This document shows, one piece after another, positions 17,643 through 26,454 of a DNA stretch of 64,000 nt (positions are counted from its first letter, which is position 1; every line of letters begins with the position of its first letter). The stretch spans positions 5,362 through 69,361 of the forward strand of contig JANLPR010000201.1 in assembly GCA_031367345.1 (NCBI GenBank). The letters are read 5' to 3'. The notes under the pieces are model-generated. The model was not told the DNA's origin. It worked only from the letters and a program-made list of their open reading frames with translations, and did not search any database. The DNA is from JADKIH01 sp031367345 (GTDB lineage: Bacteria; Bacteroidota; Bacteroidia; AKYH767-A; 2013-40CM-41-45). The translations under genes were made by a program, and so were the position numbers.

Positions 17643-19043
17643 ATGAAATACTTACTTGCCTTCCTCTTCTCGACAACATTATTTTCTGCAGTTTCTGCAC
17701 AAACAACTTTTGAGAGAACATACTCTTATGGAATTGGGTCTTCAATATGCCCTTTGCCAAACGGAGATTTTTTAACCGGTATCAACTACCCGCTCTATGG
17801 AATTGCACGGATGGATGAAAATGGAAATGTACTTTCATTTCAAAATACTAACCATACTACCATCAATTATATTAAACAAGCAAACGATGGCGGATTTGTT
17901 TATACCGGCATGAGCTTGATTAATTCGTATGCCACAGTTTCTAAAATGGATCAATATGGTTCTACGCTTTGGACAAAATCTTTTCAGCCATCAGGGTTTT
18001 CTGCTAGCGCTTCCGGAATTCTTCCTTTAACTGATAACACATATATTTTTAATATGTCGAGTAACGGAGCCAATGTTTCTATGCCATATCAAATTTTTAA
18101 ACTCGATGACGATGGCAATGAATTGTGGAGAAATTTTCCGGGTGATGCAACGGCTTCTAACCACTCCCTTATTAATAGCGACCATCTAGTTATTGACGCT
18201 TACACTACAAGAGTAAACGACGAATTCGGCATCATTACTATTACGGGTATTGACAAAATAAATGGATTCACACAATGGTCAAAAACCATTTACGATCCTG
18301 CTTTAATGGTTAATAGTAACTATCCCGGATTTTCATTGGCTGCCAACTCAAGTTGCTTGTCTGCTGCGAACGAAATTTACGTAGCGGGTTCAAAATCTTT
18401 AATGACGGATCCAATGACCGGAACTTCTTACCAGTTCATTTTAAAAACAGATGTTACCGGGAATACTCTTTGGGCAAAAACTTTTGGTGAAGGATCGTTT
18501 CAACAGATCAATCAGGTGGCCGATGGAGGATTAGTTTTGATTGGCAAAGATGCTAAGTACGATGGATGGATGATGATGAAAATAAATTCAAACGGCGACA
18601 GCTTGTGGTCAACTTATTTTAACGCATTCAACAACTCCACAGCTTTAGATTTTCATGAAACTGCCGATCAAGGCTTTCTTGTAAGTGGTTATGCGTATGA
18701 GGATATTAATCAAGCTTATTATACTTACATTATTAAAACTGATAGTAGAGGTCAAGTTGGAAAAGTGACAACCATTAACACTACTACCGAATCAATTTTT
18801 AACAATGCTTCTTTCTCGCCAACATTTGTACACGACAAAGCTGTTATTCAACTTCCTGTTCAAGCTATGTCGACTAGCAACAGCGCCGTTGTAGTTGATA
18901 TGTCGGGGAAAATAGTAAAAGATTTTTCTATTGTAGATGTACAAACAGAATTTAGCAGAGAAAATTTATCGTCAGGTGCTTATACGCTCGTGATTAAAAA
19001 TAGTAATGGAAGTAGCGCTCATTTCAAATTTATAGTAGAGTAA
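17643..19043 (+). CDS. T9SS-sorted protein with beta-propeller-like repeats
   Basis: A 466-residue secreted protein. The signal peptide is MKYLLAFLFSTTLFSAVSAQ. The body consists of repeats of about 50 residues ending in patterns such as GSTLWTKSF, GNELWRNF, GNTLWAKTFGEG and GDSLWSTYF, each preceded by a 'DGG-hydrophobic-G' strand, consistent with a beta-propeller. The final 80 residues form a T9SS type A-like sorting domain (VVDMSGKIVKDFSI, SSGAYTLVIKNSNG). It belongs to the same architectural family as the proteins at 23818-25392 and 40021-41571. The ligand or activity is not readable. It is transcribed alone and ends in a strong terminator at 19079. Confidence 0.8.
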   Translation: MKYLLAFLFSTTLFSAVSAQTTFERTYSYGIGSSICPLPNGDFLTGINYPLYGIARMDENGNVLSFQNTNHTTINYIKQANDGGFVYTGMSLINSYATVSKMDQYGSTLWTKSFQPSGFSASASGILPLTDNTYIFNMSSNGANVSMPYQIFKLDDDGNELWRNFPGDATASNHSLINSDHLVIDAYTTRVNDEFGIITITGIDKINGFTQWSKTIYDPALMVNSNYPGFSLAANSSCLSAANEIYVAGSKSLMTDPMTGTSYQFILKTDVTGNTLWAKTFGEGSFQQINQVADGGLVLIGKDAKYDGWMMMKINSNGDSLWSTYFNAFNNSTALDFHETADQGFLVSGYAYEDINQAYYTYIIKTDSRGQVGKVTTINTTTESIFNNASFSPTFVHDKAVIQLPVQAMSTSNSAVVVDMSGKIVKDFSIVDVQTEFSRENLSSGAYTLVIKNSNGSSAHFKFIVE

Positions 19044-19078
19044 ACCCACGCTAATGCTTTACTAATGCCCGCCAATGC

Positions 19079-19110
19079 AAAAGGCTGTCTGCGTGACAGC
19101 CTTTTCATTT
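19079..19110. terminator. Rho-independent terminator between convergent genes
   Basis: A 10-bp stem AAAGGCTGTC (19079-19088) and GACAGCCTTT (19094-19103) with a 5-nt loop, followed by TTCATTTTTT. It serves the plus-strand T9SS gene and, read the other way, the minus-strand metallopeptidase gene. Confidence 0.88.
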
Positions 19111-19142
19111 TTTACTTTTTTATTTATCAGCTTTCGTATCAA

Positions 19143-19997
19143 TCAAGATCCCATTTCAATATCGGCCGAAAAAGTGTTCCCGTTTTTTATATCACCCATT
19201 TTATATCCTTTATAAAACCATTCTTTTCTTTGTTGAGAGGTGCCATGAGTAAAGGCATCGGGAACAACACTTCCTCCGCTTTGTTTTTGAATATTGTCGT
19301 CGCCAACTGCATTCGCAGCGTTCAATGCTTCTTCAATGTCTCCTTCTTCAACAATATGATTTTTTTGATCGGCGAAATGAGCCCACACTCCGGCATAATA
19401 ATCGGCTTGCAATTCAAGCTTTACCGAATATTTATTGTAAGCAGTTTCTGTTAGTTCCTCACGCAATCGCTGCATCTTTTCAGTTGTACCTAATAAGTTT
19501 TGTACATGATGGCCCACTTCATGTGCTATTACATACGCCATTGCAAAATCGCCGGAAGCATGAAAACGGTTTTTTAACTCTTCGTAAAAAGATAGATCGA
19601 TGTATAATTTTCTATCGGCCGGACAATAAAAAGGACCGGACTCTGCTCCTGCAGTTCCACAACCGGACTGAACTCTATCACGAAACAAAACTAATTTTGG
19701 TTCTGTGTAACGCAATCCATTTTCTTCAAAAATAGTTTTCCATGTATTCTCAGTTTCTGCCAGTACAACAGAAACAAATTGCGCCATCGTATCTTCTGAT
19801 TGTTGTTCTGCTGCCGACAATGTTTTGCCGGATTGCATTGAATTAATGTCGGGTAATTGTGATGGATCTCCACCAAGAAATGCATAAAGCAAATACACCA
19901 CAAGTCCCAAAGCGCTTCCACCTTTAAGAATTCCTCCTGTAGAAAGACCTCTTCTGTCTTCTACGTTATCACTACCACTCCTCCCTTTCCAAAGCAT
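19143..19997 (-). CDS. Neutral zinc metallopeptidase (YpfJ family)
   Basis: A 284-residue membrane-linked peptidase of the putative neutral zinc metallopeptidase family. The N-terminus is short and polar with GRSGSDNVEDRRG, then a single transmembrane helix (ALGLVVYLLYAFLGG, about residues 30-45). The catalytic site is AYVIAHEVGHHVQNLLG (HExxH, about residue 158-162), with downstream ELQADYYAGVWAHF giving the third ligand region. The HGTSQQRKEWFYKGY end is family-typical. The active domain should face the periplasm. The natural substrate is unknown. It begins with an ATG at 19997 and shares a terminator with the convergent T9SS gene. Confidence 0.92.
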   Translation of the reverse strand: MLWKGRSGSDNVEDRRGLSTGGILKGGSALGLVVYLLYAFLGGDPSQLPDINSMQSGKTLSAAEQQSEDTMAQFVSVVLAETENTWKTIFEENGLRYTEPKLVLFRDRVQSGCGTAGAESGPFYCPADRKLYIDLSFYEELKNRFHASGDFAMAYVIAHEVGHHVQNLLGTTEKMQRLREELTETAYNKYSVKLELQADYYAGVWAHFADQKNHIVEEGDIEEALNAANAVGDDNIQKQSGGSVVPDAFTHGTSQQRKEWFYKGYKMGDIKNGNTFSADIEMGS

Positions 19998-20162
19998 CGT
20001 TTTTTTTTGTGAAGATAAATAATATTACGAATTAATTAAAATTCATAATTACCCTCTTTAATTTTCGCAAAATTAATTCTGTTATTCGCCAAAAAACAAG
20101 TCTTTATTCTATTAATACTGAATAAAAATTCAATTACTCCATTTGATATGTAAAATTAAAAG

Positions 20163-20750
20163 TTATAAATAATACCGTACCATTGGCCGATTCTTCGATG
20201 TTCTGTCTACAATTTCAAATCCTGCTCTTTCAAATGACTTGTACAATCCTATCCATGCAAATGTATCAGGTAAAATATCTTTAGTAGGAATTGTTGGATA
20301 AGCTTCAATAATTTTAATTCGATTTTCTTTTGCATATTGAATTACGCCTTTCAATAATTTAACCGACACTCCTTGTCTTCGAAAATCTTTATGAATAAAA
20401 AAGCAAGGAATCGACCAAACAGGTTTATCATCTATTCGCTTATGAACTCTAGATCTGCCAAGTTTCGAAAAATTTTCGCGAGGAGCAAATGCACACCATG
20501 CTATGGCCCGACCTTCATACAGTGCCATTAAACCGGCCGGTTGATTGTTCCACACTAACTCTTTCATTGCATTTTTATTCCCTTCGTCAATTTTCCCCTC
20601 TTGAAAATCACTTTTACTTAAACGATAATACATGCACCAGCAATTTCCACAAGCTCCTTTTACTCCGAATAACTCTATAAACTTTCCCCAGTTTTTTTTG
20701 GACAAAGGCTCTACTGTTAATTCGTTAGAAATTATACTTTCGTTTTCCAC
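20163..20750 (-). CDS. GNAT family N-acetyltransferase
   Basis: A 195-residue acetyltransferase of the GNAT fold. The acetyl-CoA motif A is visible as IPCFFIHKDFRRQGVSVKLLK (Q/R-x-x-G-x-G/S variant, about residue 115-133). A Cys-rich stretch GACGNCWCMYYR near residue 35 is characteristic of one GNAT subgroup. No upstream in-frame ATG exists before a TAA, so the GTG at 20750 is taken as start. The acceptor substrate cannot be predicted. It stands alone, with about 160 bp to the metallopeptidase and about 200 bp to the thioredoxin gene. Confidence 0.82.
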   Translation of the reverse strand: MENESIISNELTVEPLSKKNWGKFIELFGVKGACGNCWCMYYRLSKSDFQEGKIDEGNKNAMKELVWNNQPAGLMALYEGRAIAWCAFAPRENFSKLGRSRVHKRIDDKPVWSIPCFFIHKDFRRQGVSVKLLKGVIQYAKENRIKIIEAYPTIPTKDILPDTFAWIGLYKSFERAGFEIVDRTSKNRPMVRYYL

Positions 20751-20954
20751 TTGTAGTAATTAAAAAATTCTTAAAATAAATAGCTTCTAGAATCGATTGG
20801 GTTGGCCAATATTCATTTCCTTTTTTTATTATAAAATAAAATCACGTGTTCATAATCAGCTAAACAAATATATCAAAACGAAATTGATAAATAAAGTAAT
20901 GAAAAACACTTTTTATTCTTTCCGAATAATAAAAATAAATCACTGAATGAAGTA

Positions 20955-21590
20955 TTACTTTGCCAAAAACTTATTCTCACAGTTCATCAATTCAAGAGCA
21001 CTTATCTTTTGAGCTAATTCATTTTGCAATGTGACGGTTTTATCTTTTGAATACCAAGTATGCAACTCTAATTCAAAATCCGATTTAGAAATAGTGTCAA
21101 CATTGGCTTTCCACCTCAACATAATTTGATTTGCAGGTTCCGGCCTCGATCCCCACATTCCTACCACATTGTCTGAGTTACGATCTACTATTATTAAATA
21201 TGGAATAGCATGTTTCGCACTTCGTATTACTCTATCCCATATCGCAGGATTCTCTTCGCTCAAAAATATTAAAAGCTCTATTTTTCCTGAAGACGCATTC
21301 GCTATTTTTTCAAAGACGGGTATGATCTGTGCACAATCACCACACCATGCCTCCGCCATCACTGCCCAAACTTGCTCACATTTCATTTGGCTAATAAGAT
21401 TGCTAAGTTCCGAATTTATCGCTATCGTTTTATCAAGACGATTCATTCGTTGAATATTCAATTTGGTAAAATCGAATAGCTCTTGCGATTGAATTGGTCC
21501 AGTTGTTTTTCCCTCACTCACCAACTGATTTACCAGTTTTCTGTATGAAGTATAGTCGTACGAGTTTTTGAGTAATAATTTCCCCTTCAT
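20955..21590 (-). CDS. Cytoplasmic thioredoxin-family protein
   Basis: A 211-residue thioredoxin-fold protein without a signal peptide. The active site is AEAWCGDCAQIIPVFEK (CGDC, about residues 83-86) and the cis-Pro region AIPYLIIVDRNS. The N-terminal 60 residues (helical, SYRKLVNQLVSEGK) and C-terminal helices are extra to the thioredoxin core, a layout seen in 'thioredoxin family' proteins of Bacteroidota. It may reduce or sense a specific partner. It has its own leader; no promoter box is clear in the 313 bp upstream. Confidence 0.85.
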   Translation of the reverse strand: MKGKLLLKNSYDYTSYRKLVNQLVSEGKTTGPIQSQELFDFTKLNIQRMNRLDKTIAINSELSNLISQMKCEQVWAVMAEAWCGDCAQIIPVFEKIANASSGKIELLIFLSEENPAIWDRVIRSAKHAIPYLIIVDRNSDNVVGMWGSRPEPANQIMLRWKANVDTISKSDFELELHTWYSKDKTVTLQNELAQKISALELMNCENKFLAK

Positions 21591-21903
21591 GCTTTACTTA
21601 AATCCTTATTTCTTTTTTTACTTTGACTAATATAATGATGCAATGTCTCATGTTATAATTCTATAACATTATTATAAAGTAAATTATAAAACGATTCAAT
21701 AGTTTTTTGATTCCATTTTTCCAACTCTACCCGCTTACTTCCATGCGTTCAAATACATTTACATTTTTCATTTTCTCGGAGCAGTATTTCAATTAAAATT
21801 AATTGGCATAATAATGTATCCGGTGATGCACTACCGAAATACACCATATTACCTGCAGATAAATATACTTTTAATTAATAATTGAATAAGCTAGTAATAA
21901 ATA
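21591..21903. other. Intergenic region, nothing recognised
   Basis: 313 AT-rich bp between the thioredoxin gene and the end of the T9SS gene. I see no coding frame of merit, no perfect -7 box and no GC-rich hairpin. Confidence 0.4.
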
Positions 21904-22536
21904 CTAATGAGCCACTATTAATCTCCCTTTAGTTTTATCTATCAGTCCTTCACCCGAAATTAAAAACAAATAAATTCCATTTGGCAATTCAGAAGCATCA
22001 ATTTCAAAATAGTCATTAGTTGTACTAAAGGTTTTTATTTGAACTCCAAACGGATTATACAACGCTAATTGAAATGAGCCACTCTTCCTATTGCTAAAAT
22101 AGATTTTCGATTCATCTATGACAGGATTTGGTCTAACTTGATAACCGTTGGCTGTCACATCAATAACTTGAATCTGCAAAACTTCCGAATTACCATTTCC
22201 ACCTAACTGGATAAAATAATAACTAAAACCATTCTTAATTGGATTCGCATCTATAAAACTATAGGCTTGCGCAAAAGAATTATTTCCACAAACACCCGGA
22301 ATGTCTCCAATTGTAGAGTAACTAATTTTATCTACTGAACGATATACTTGAATACCATTACAAGTACTTCCCGAACTAATCGTCCAGTTTAAATACACTT
22401 TTCCGTAATATTCTGTTACACTAAAATTGTCGAGAATTAAACTTCGTTGAGCATAGCCTTTGTATGTTGAAATAAGCATCAACAAACAAAATACAGCTAA
22501 TCGAAAAGCAATTTTAACCTCTGTCGCTTTTTCCAT
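21904..22536 (-). CDS. Small T9SS-sorted secreted protein
   Basis: A 210-residue exported protein. The signal peptide (FRLAVFCLLMLISTYKGYAQ) is followed by one beta-sandwich domain (about 30-125), with YYGKVYLNWTISSGSTCNG resembling a fibronectin-like fold. A T9SS type A sorting domain closes it (VRPNPVIDESKIYFS ... LPNGIYLFLISGEG). Function unknown. It lies 83 bp after the anti-sigma gene in the same direction, so it may be co-transcribed with the sigma/anti-sigma pair and could be an outer-surface component of that regulatory unit. Confidence 0.78.
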   Translation of the reverse strand: MEKATEVKIAFRLAVFCLLMLISTYKGYAQRSLILDNFSVTEYYGKVYLNWTISSGSTCNGIQVYRSVDKISYSTIGDIPGVCGNNSFAQAYSFIDANPIKNGFSYYFIQLGGNGNSEVLQIQVIDVTANGYQVRPNPVIDESKIYFSNRKSGSFQLALYNPFGVQIKTFSTTNDYFEIDASELPNGIYLFLISGEGLIDKTKGRLIVAH

Positions 22537-22619
22537 ATGTACGAATTTATTTTAATCTGTTTATTATTTTATAGTGATTGAACATTTCTAAAAAAAACAA
22601 TTTGCTTCTACCTTTTCAA

Positions 22620-22880
22620 TTATTTAATTGACTGAATTAATCGAGTCTTAAATTCCGGGTTTTCTTGATGTAGAATTTCTTCACCTATTTCTGACTTAAT
22701 ATAATTACTTATCAATTTATTCATTATCGTTAGTTGCTTCCGGTATGTCTTGCAAGCAGTACACATACTTGTATGGATCAAAAGGTTAAACGACTCAATA
22801 ACGCTCAAGCCTATCAACTCCTGCTTTTCCATTATTTCAGTCGCTTTTTTACAAGAAACTAACATCTTTTTAACTATCAT
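22620..22880 (-). CDS. Small zinc-finger anti-sigma-like protein
   Basis: An 86-residue soluble protein. It has SCKKATEIMEK near the N-terminus and IHTSMCTACKTYRK in the middle. The His-x3-Cys-x2-Cys group plus the upstream Cys is the zinc-binding anti-sigma (ZAS, zf-HC2-like) signature. Such proteins bind and hold an ECF sigma factor until a signal, often oxidative, releases it. It has no transmembrane helix, so it would act in the cytoplasm. It begins 4 bp after the ECF sigma gene stop, the classic sigma then anti-sigma order. An alternative ATG at 22865 would give MLVSCKK; either is possible. Confidence 0.72.
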   Translation of the reverse strand: MIVKKMLVSCKKATEIMEKQELIGLSVIESFNLLIHTSMCTACKTYRKQLTIMNKLISNYIKSEIGEEILHQENPEFKTRLIQSIK

Positions 22881-22884
22881 CCTC

Positions 22885-23481
22885 TTATTTTTTATTAAAC
22901 CAATTTAGCTCTATGCATTTTCTTAAATTCAATTTGGCTCGGTGTAAAATCTGCCAAAAATTAGTCGGAGTAATGCCCAATTCCTGACAAATTATTTTTC
23001 CGTCTTTACTTGCCAAGTATTTCAATTGAATAGCTGAATTCCATTGTGGAGGTAATTTTTCCAAGCATTTCTTTAATGCTTTATTAAATTCAAGGTTGTC
23101 CAACAAGTTTTCATTCGGCTCTCCCCAGTCGGCCGGGTGAGCGCTATTGATCCATTCTTCATCTTTATCGAAAAAATTATTCCGGGAATTTATTGTTTCA
23201 GAATTTAACTTTTCACTCGCCAATTCTATCTTGAAATTATTTCTATGATAATCGTAGATTTTATTTTTTAAAATGGAAAACAACCAGGTTTTAATACTGC
23301 TTTTGTTTTCAAATTTTGTGTATGCCTGCATGGCCGCAACAAAGGTATCTTGCACAAGGTCTTCTGCCGTCTCTTTGCGCGATGTTTTATAAAATGCCCA
23401 TGAGTACAGTTGATCGGAATACAAATCGATCCACTCTCTAAAATTTTGATTTGAATCATTTGAAGATTCACCGTTTTCCAT
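22885..23481 (-). CDS. ECF-type RNA polymerase sigma factor
   Basis: A 198-residue sigma-70 family protein with only regions 2 and 4. Region 2 shows LYSWAFYKTSRKETAEDLVQ followed by DTFVAAMQ, and KTWLFSILKNKIYDYHR. Region 4 shows LPPQWNSAIQLKYLASKDG and CQELGITPTNFWQILHRAK with the DNA-recognition helix. An insert between the regions (about 100-140) is longer than usual, a feature I recall from a Bacteroidota subgroup of ECF sigmas. The following gene encodes a small zinc-finger anti-sigma candidate 4 bp away. The regulon is unknown. Confidence 0.9.
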   Translation of the reverse strand: MENGESSNDSNQNFREWIDLYSDQLYSWAFYKTSRKETAEDLVQDTFVAAMQAYTKFENKSSIKTWLFSILKNKIYDYHRNNFKIELASEKLNSETINSRNNFFDKDEEWINSAHPADWGEPNENLLDNLEFNKALKKCLEKLPPQWNSAIQLKYLASKDGKIICQELGITPTNFWQILHRAKLNLRKCIELNWFNKK

Positions 23482-23607
23482 ACTTTAAGTCAAATTATTT
23501 TACTTGTTCCTACATTGAAAGAAATGAAAAATTGTCAGATCAAATTTTAGTCAATCAAACTTTAGATAGATCGAAATTATTTGATCTCAAATTACATTCC
23601 TCTCACT

Positions 23608-23805
23608 TTAGTTGTTAGTCCACCTTTTTATCCGATCAATCACATTCTTCAATAATAATCCGAATGCTATTCCAATACCTACCAAGGTGGCAATATGTAT
23701 TCCTCTTATATTTTCTATTCCATCTTATTTTTGATAATTGAAAATCAAAATCATTACTCCTTTAACTGGAAATACAAAATGTCTTACTTTATTTCTTTTG
23801 TCCAT
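23608..23805 (-). pseudogene. Small membrane-protein ORF with internal TAA
   Basis: Minus-strand frame of 66 codons opened by an ATG at 23805 and closed by TAA at 23608, with a single in-frame TAA after codon 26. The first part is MDKRNKVRHFVFPVKGVMIL plus IFNYQK. The second begins DGIENIRGIHI, then has a membrane-like helix (ATLVGIGIAFGLLLK) and a basic tail (NVIDRIKRWTNN). The helix-plus-basic-tail layout looks like a real small membrane protein broken by a stop, but chance in AT-rich DNA is not excluded. No family recognised. Confidence 0.3.
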
Positions 23806-23817
23806 AATTTTAAATGA

Positions 23818-25392
23818 TCAATGTAAAATCATTACTTTCTTTGTAAATAAACTTTTATTGCCAATTATTTTTATCAAATATACTCCATTTGTCTCATCGC
23901 CCAGATTTATCTCAATCGTTTTTTTATCTGAAATTTTAACTTTATATATCACTCTGCCTAATAAATCGAGCACCTCTATTTCTCCATGTATCCATTCGTC
24001 TTTCAACTGAATATTAAACTTCCCGTTGTTGGGATTTGGATAGAAAGAAATATTACCCATTGTGTTATTTTGTATGTCCACTGAAATACATAAAGGTGTA
24101 ATTGCTCCTCCGTTCCCAATATTCGACCGGGTAAAGGAAGTAATAGTGTTTGCACTTGTTACCAGTGTTGCGGGGCTAACTACATCTGTACGTGTACTTG
24201 AAGTAAGGGTGGATGGTGTATTCTCGAAACAACCTGAAAAACCTATAGAGTCGCATTTAATTAATGACAAATCATATTGTGTACCACCACCAAATGACCA
24301 GGAAAGTCCACCAATCAAAAATCCTCCATCTGATGTTAATGCTAACGTATGCGCCTCATCAATACTTACTGAGCCTATCATGCGCGACCAATTTAAATTT
24401 CCTGTAGCGCTTGTATTTAGTAAATATACATCAGATGTACTTCCGGTTCCAAAAAAACTATACGACGCACCTGCAATTGTATAGCCATCGTCAGGCATTT
24501 GTTTAACTACATATCCATAATCGGCCAGTGTACCTCCGTACGATTTAGTCCAGAGTGTATCACCAATGCTATTCGTTTTTATTAAATAAACGTCGTGATT
24601 CCCGGCGCCTGAACTTAATATTGTGCCAACAAGAATATATCCTCCGTCACTTGTAGTCTGAACGCTATAACCATAATCATGGGAAGCCCCACCATACTTT
24701 TTCGACCAGATCATATTCCCGGAAAAATCTGTATTGATCAAATAAGCATCGAAATTTCCAGCTCCTAACGAAGTATAACCGGCTATAATAAAACCATTAT
24801 TTGCAAGTTGAATATCATAAGCAGATTCCGTTGATGTTCCTCCAAATGTTTTTGACCATTGAAATATTCCATCAGAATCTACTTTCAATATATAAACATC
24901 AATAAAACCGGAACCAAAACTATTTGTATAACCCGCAATTATAAAACCTCCGTCTCCGGTTTGCTTTATTGAATTGCCTCCTTCATCACTTGCTCCACCA
25001 TATGCTCTGGTCCATAATGTGTCGCCTGAATTATTTAGTTTTATCAAATAAACATCACTTCCTCCTGCGCCAAAACTATACGTTGACCCCACAACTACAT
25101 AACCATTGTCAATTGTTTTTTGAATATCCACCCCCTGATCTGTTTCCAAACCTCCAATCGTTCTCGTCCATAGTGTATCTCCCATTACATTAGTTTTGAT
25201 TACATACACATCAAAAGTGTCTGTTCCAAAACTATTTGTATAACCGGCCATCACATAGTTGCCATCAGCATCAATTAACAACGACTGGCATCTTTCGTAT
25301 TTTGAGCCGACATATTTTTTTTGAAAAGCAATTTGAGCCTTTACATTTACACCGGTAAATAATAATACAACTAAAAGTAAAATTCTATTCAT
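23818..25392 (-). CDS. T9SS-sorted protein with seven propeller-like repeats
   Basis: A 524-residue secreted protein. Signal peptide MNRILLLVVLLFTGVNVKAQ. Residues about 22-400 hold seven repeats of about 52 residues, each running 'DGGxxxxG-YTxSFGxGxxDVYLIKxxxxGDTLWT-x-x-YGG'; repeat starts can be seen at KKYVGS, RTIGG, RAYGG, KTFGG, KKYGG, KSYGG and RMIGS. Seven such units suggest a seven-bladed beta-propeller. A T9SS sorting domain ends the protein (YPNPNNGKFNIQLKD ... NGVYLIKIIGNKS). No enzyme motif was found; propellers of this kind may act in adhesion or binding. A -7 box lies 38 bp upstream at 25431. Confidence 0.83.
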   Translation of the reverse strand: MNRILLLVVLLFTGVNVKAQIAFQKKYVGSKYERCQSLLIDADGNYVMAGYTNSFGTDTFDVYVIKTNVMGDTLWTRTIGGLETDQGVDIQKTIDNGYVVVGSTYSFGAGGSDVYLIKLNNSGDTLWTRAYGGASDEGGNSIKQTGDGGFIIAGYTNSFGSGFIDVYILKVDSDGIFQWSKTFGGTSTESAYDIQLANNGFIIAGYTSLGAGNFDAYLINTDFSGNMIWSKKYGGASHDYGYSVQTTSDGGYILVGTILSSGAGNHDVYLIKTNSIGDTLWTKSYGGTLADYGYVVKQMPDDGYTIAGASYSFFGTGSTSDVYLLNTSATGNLNWSRMIGSVSIDEAHTLALTSDGGFLIGGLSWSFGGGTQYDLSLIKCDSIGFSGCFENTPSTLTSSTRTDVVSPATLVTSANTITSFTRSNIGNGGAITPLCISVDIQNNTMGNISFYPNPNNGKFNIQLKDEWIHGEIEVLDLLGRVIYKVKISDKKTIEINLGDETNGVYLIKIIGNKSLFTKKVMILH

Positions 25393-25430
25393 CTCTTTTT
25401 TTTATGCGATAATCCGAAAACCAATTCCTG

Positions 25431-25438
25431 CAAAATTA
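25431..25438 (-). promoter_or_regulatory. -7 box upstream of the seven-repeat T9SS gene
   Basis: Minus-strand TAATTTTG followed by C, overlapping the last codons of the preceding gene, 38 bp before the ATG at 25392. No matching TTG upstream at 19-21 bp. Confidence 0.4.
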
Positions 25439-26221
25439 ATATTTAGAAAACCTTCCTCTTCCCCAATAGTTTTTACAATTCAAATTAAAAAAATATTCGC
25501 CTGCCGGAAATTCTTTTGTGTCTAATATATACTTATCTGCCTGAACTATGTTAATAGACTTTAAAAGTTTGCCATCGACACTGAATAAAGATAGCGTGAA
25601 ATTATTTTGATTCCTATTCTCAAATTCTATGGTCACAAAGTCTTTTGCGGGATTTGGATATACTTCACTCAACACTTCTATTAAATTTTCTTTAATGTTG
25701 GTAGTAATAAACATCATATCATCAACACTAATGTAAGTAGAGTTAACCCCTGCATTTGCAATTTGAATTTCTACCGAATCAACAAGTATACTACTCTGTG
25801 AAAACGGAATGCCGACAGGAGTCCAATTTAGTAGAGGTGAGGAGTAAGTCCATTGTGCGCTGTCTACGATGTTATTACTATAAAAAAGTTTTGACACAAT
25901 GCTCACCTCTTCACTTCCTGCAACATTTGTTTTCACAAAAAAATTTAATTGATTCGGGTGTGCTGAAATTGCAAACTTTATTTTAGCAAAACTATTTATT
26001 CCCATAGCATTAATTTGTAGCGCATAATTACCTTGATGTGCAAGTGTGTCTTTTACTACCGGAGTCTGAATTTGATTGTCCCCGGTTTGCCATTCATCGG
26101 GATTATCAAACCACCCGCCAATGTTTGTCCAACTTTCAAAACCGGAATTTGGTATTTGCTGTGCTTCTACACGAACGGAAAAAGAAACAATAAGCAGAAA
26201 TAAAAAAAATTGAGTTTTCAT
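25436..26221 (-). CDS. T9SS-sorted protein with carbohydrate-binding-like domain
   Basis: A 261-residue exported protein. Signal peptide MKTQFFLFLLIVSFSVRVEAQ. The sequence starts with IPNSGFESWTNIGGWFDNPD, and continues with ALQINAMG and VDDMMFITTN: a jelly-roll pattern seen in PCMD/CBM-like domains of T9SS proteins. The last 75 residues are a type A sorting domain (YPNPAKDFVTIEFEN ... AGEYFFNLNCK). Binding specificity is unknown. It lies 43 bp upstream of the seven-repeat T9SS gene and may be co-transcribed with it. Confidence 0.8.
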   Translation of the reverse strand: MKTQFFLFLLIVSFSVRVEAQQIPNSGFESWTNIGGWFDNPDEWQTGDNQIQTPVVKDTLAHQGNYALQINAMGINSFAKIKFAISAHPNQLNFFVKTNVAGSEEVSIVSKLFYSNNIVDSAQWTYSSPLLNWTPVGIPFSQSSILVDSVEIQIANAGVNSTYISVDDMMFITTNIKENLIEVLSEVYPNPAKDFVTIEFENRNQNNFTLSLFSVDGKLLKSINIVQADKYILDTKEFPAGEYFFNLNCKNYWGRGRFSKY

Positions 26222-26454
26222 TTTTAATTATTTTTTAAACGAAAAACAAACTTAATAAATCATTGTATAAGGCCTTTCTAAACTAAGGCATCCAAATGAT
26301 TTAACTTTCACTTAAAGTTAATAATAAAAACTTAAAAACGGACTTAAATTATTTAATTTTCACAGGCGAATTTCTAAATTAATTTCTAAAATCTACAAAT
26401 TAGTTCTCGACCATTAAAATCAGCCGAAACTACACTTTATTTAGTGTTGGAAAA

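Noticed and set aside
19325..19735. 136-codon plus-strand open frame, and its neighbour at 19065-19454
   Set aside because: Both are antisense to the well-supported zinc metallopeptidase gene.
24062..24484. 140-codon plus-strand open frame
   Set aside because: Antisense to the repeat region of the T9SS propeller gene; repeats create long shadow frames.
24000..25300. Regular DNA-level repeats in the T9SS gene considered as a repeat array
   Set aside because: Explained by the seven protein repeats; the DNA copies are diverged.
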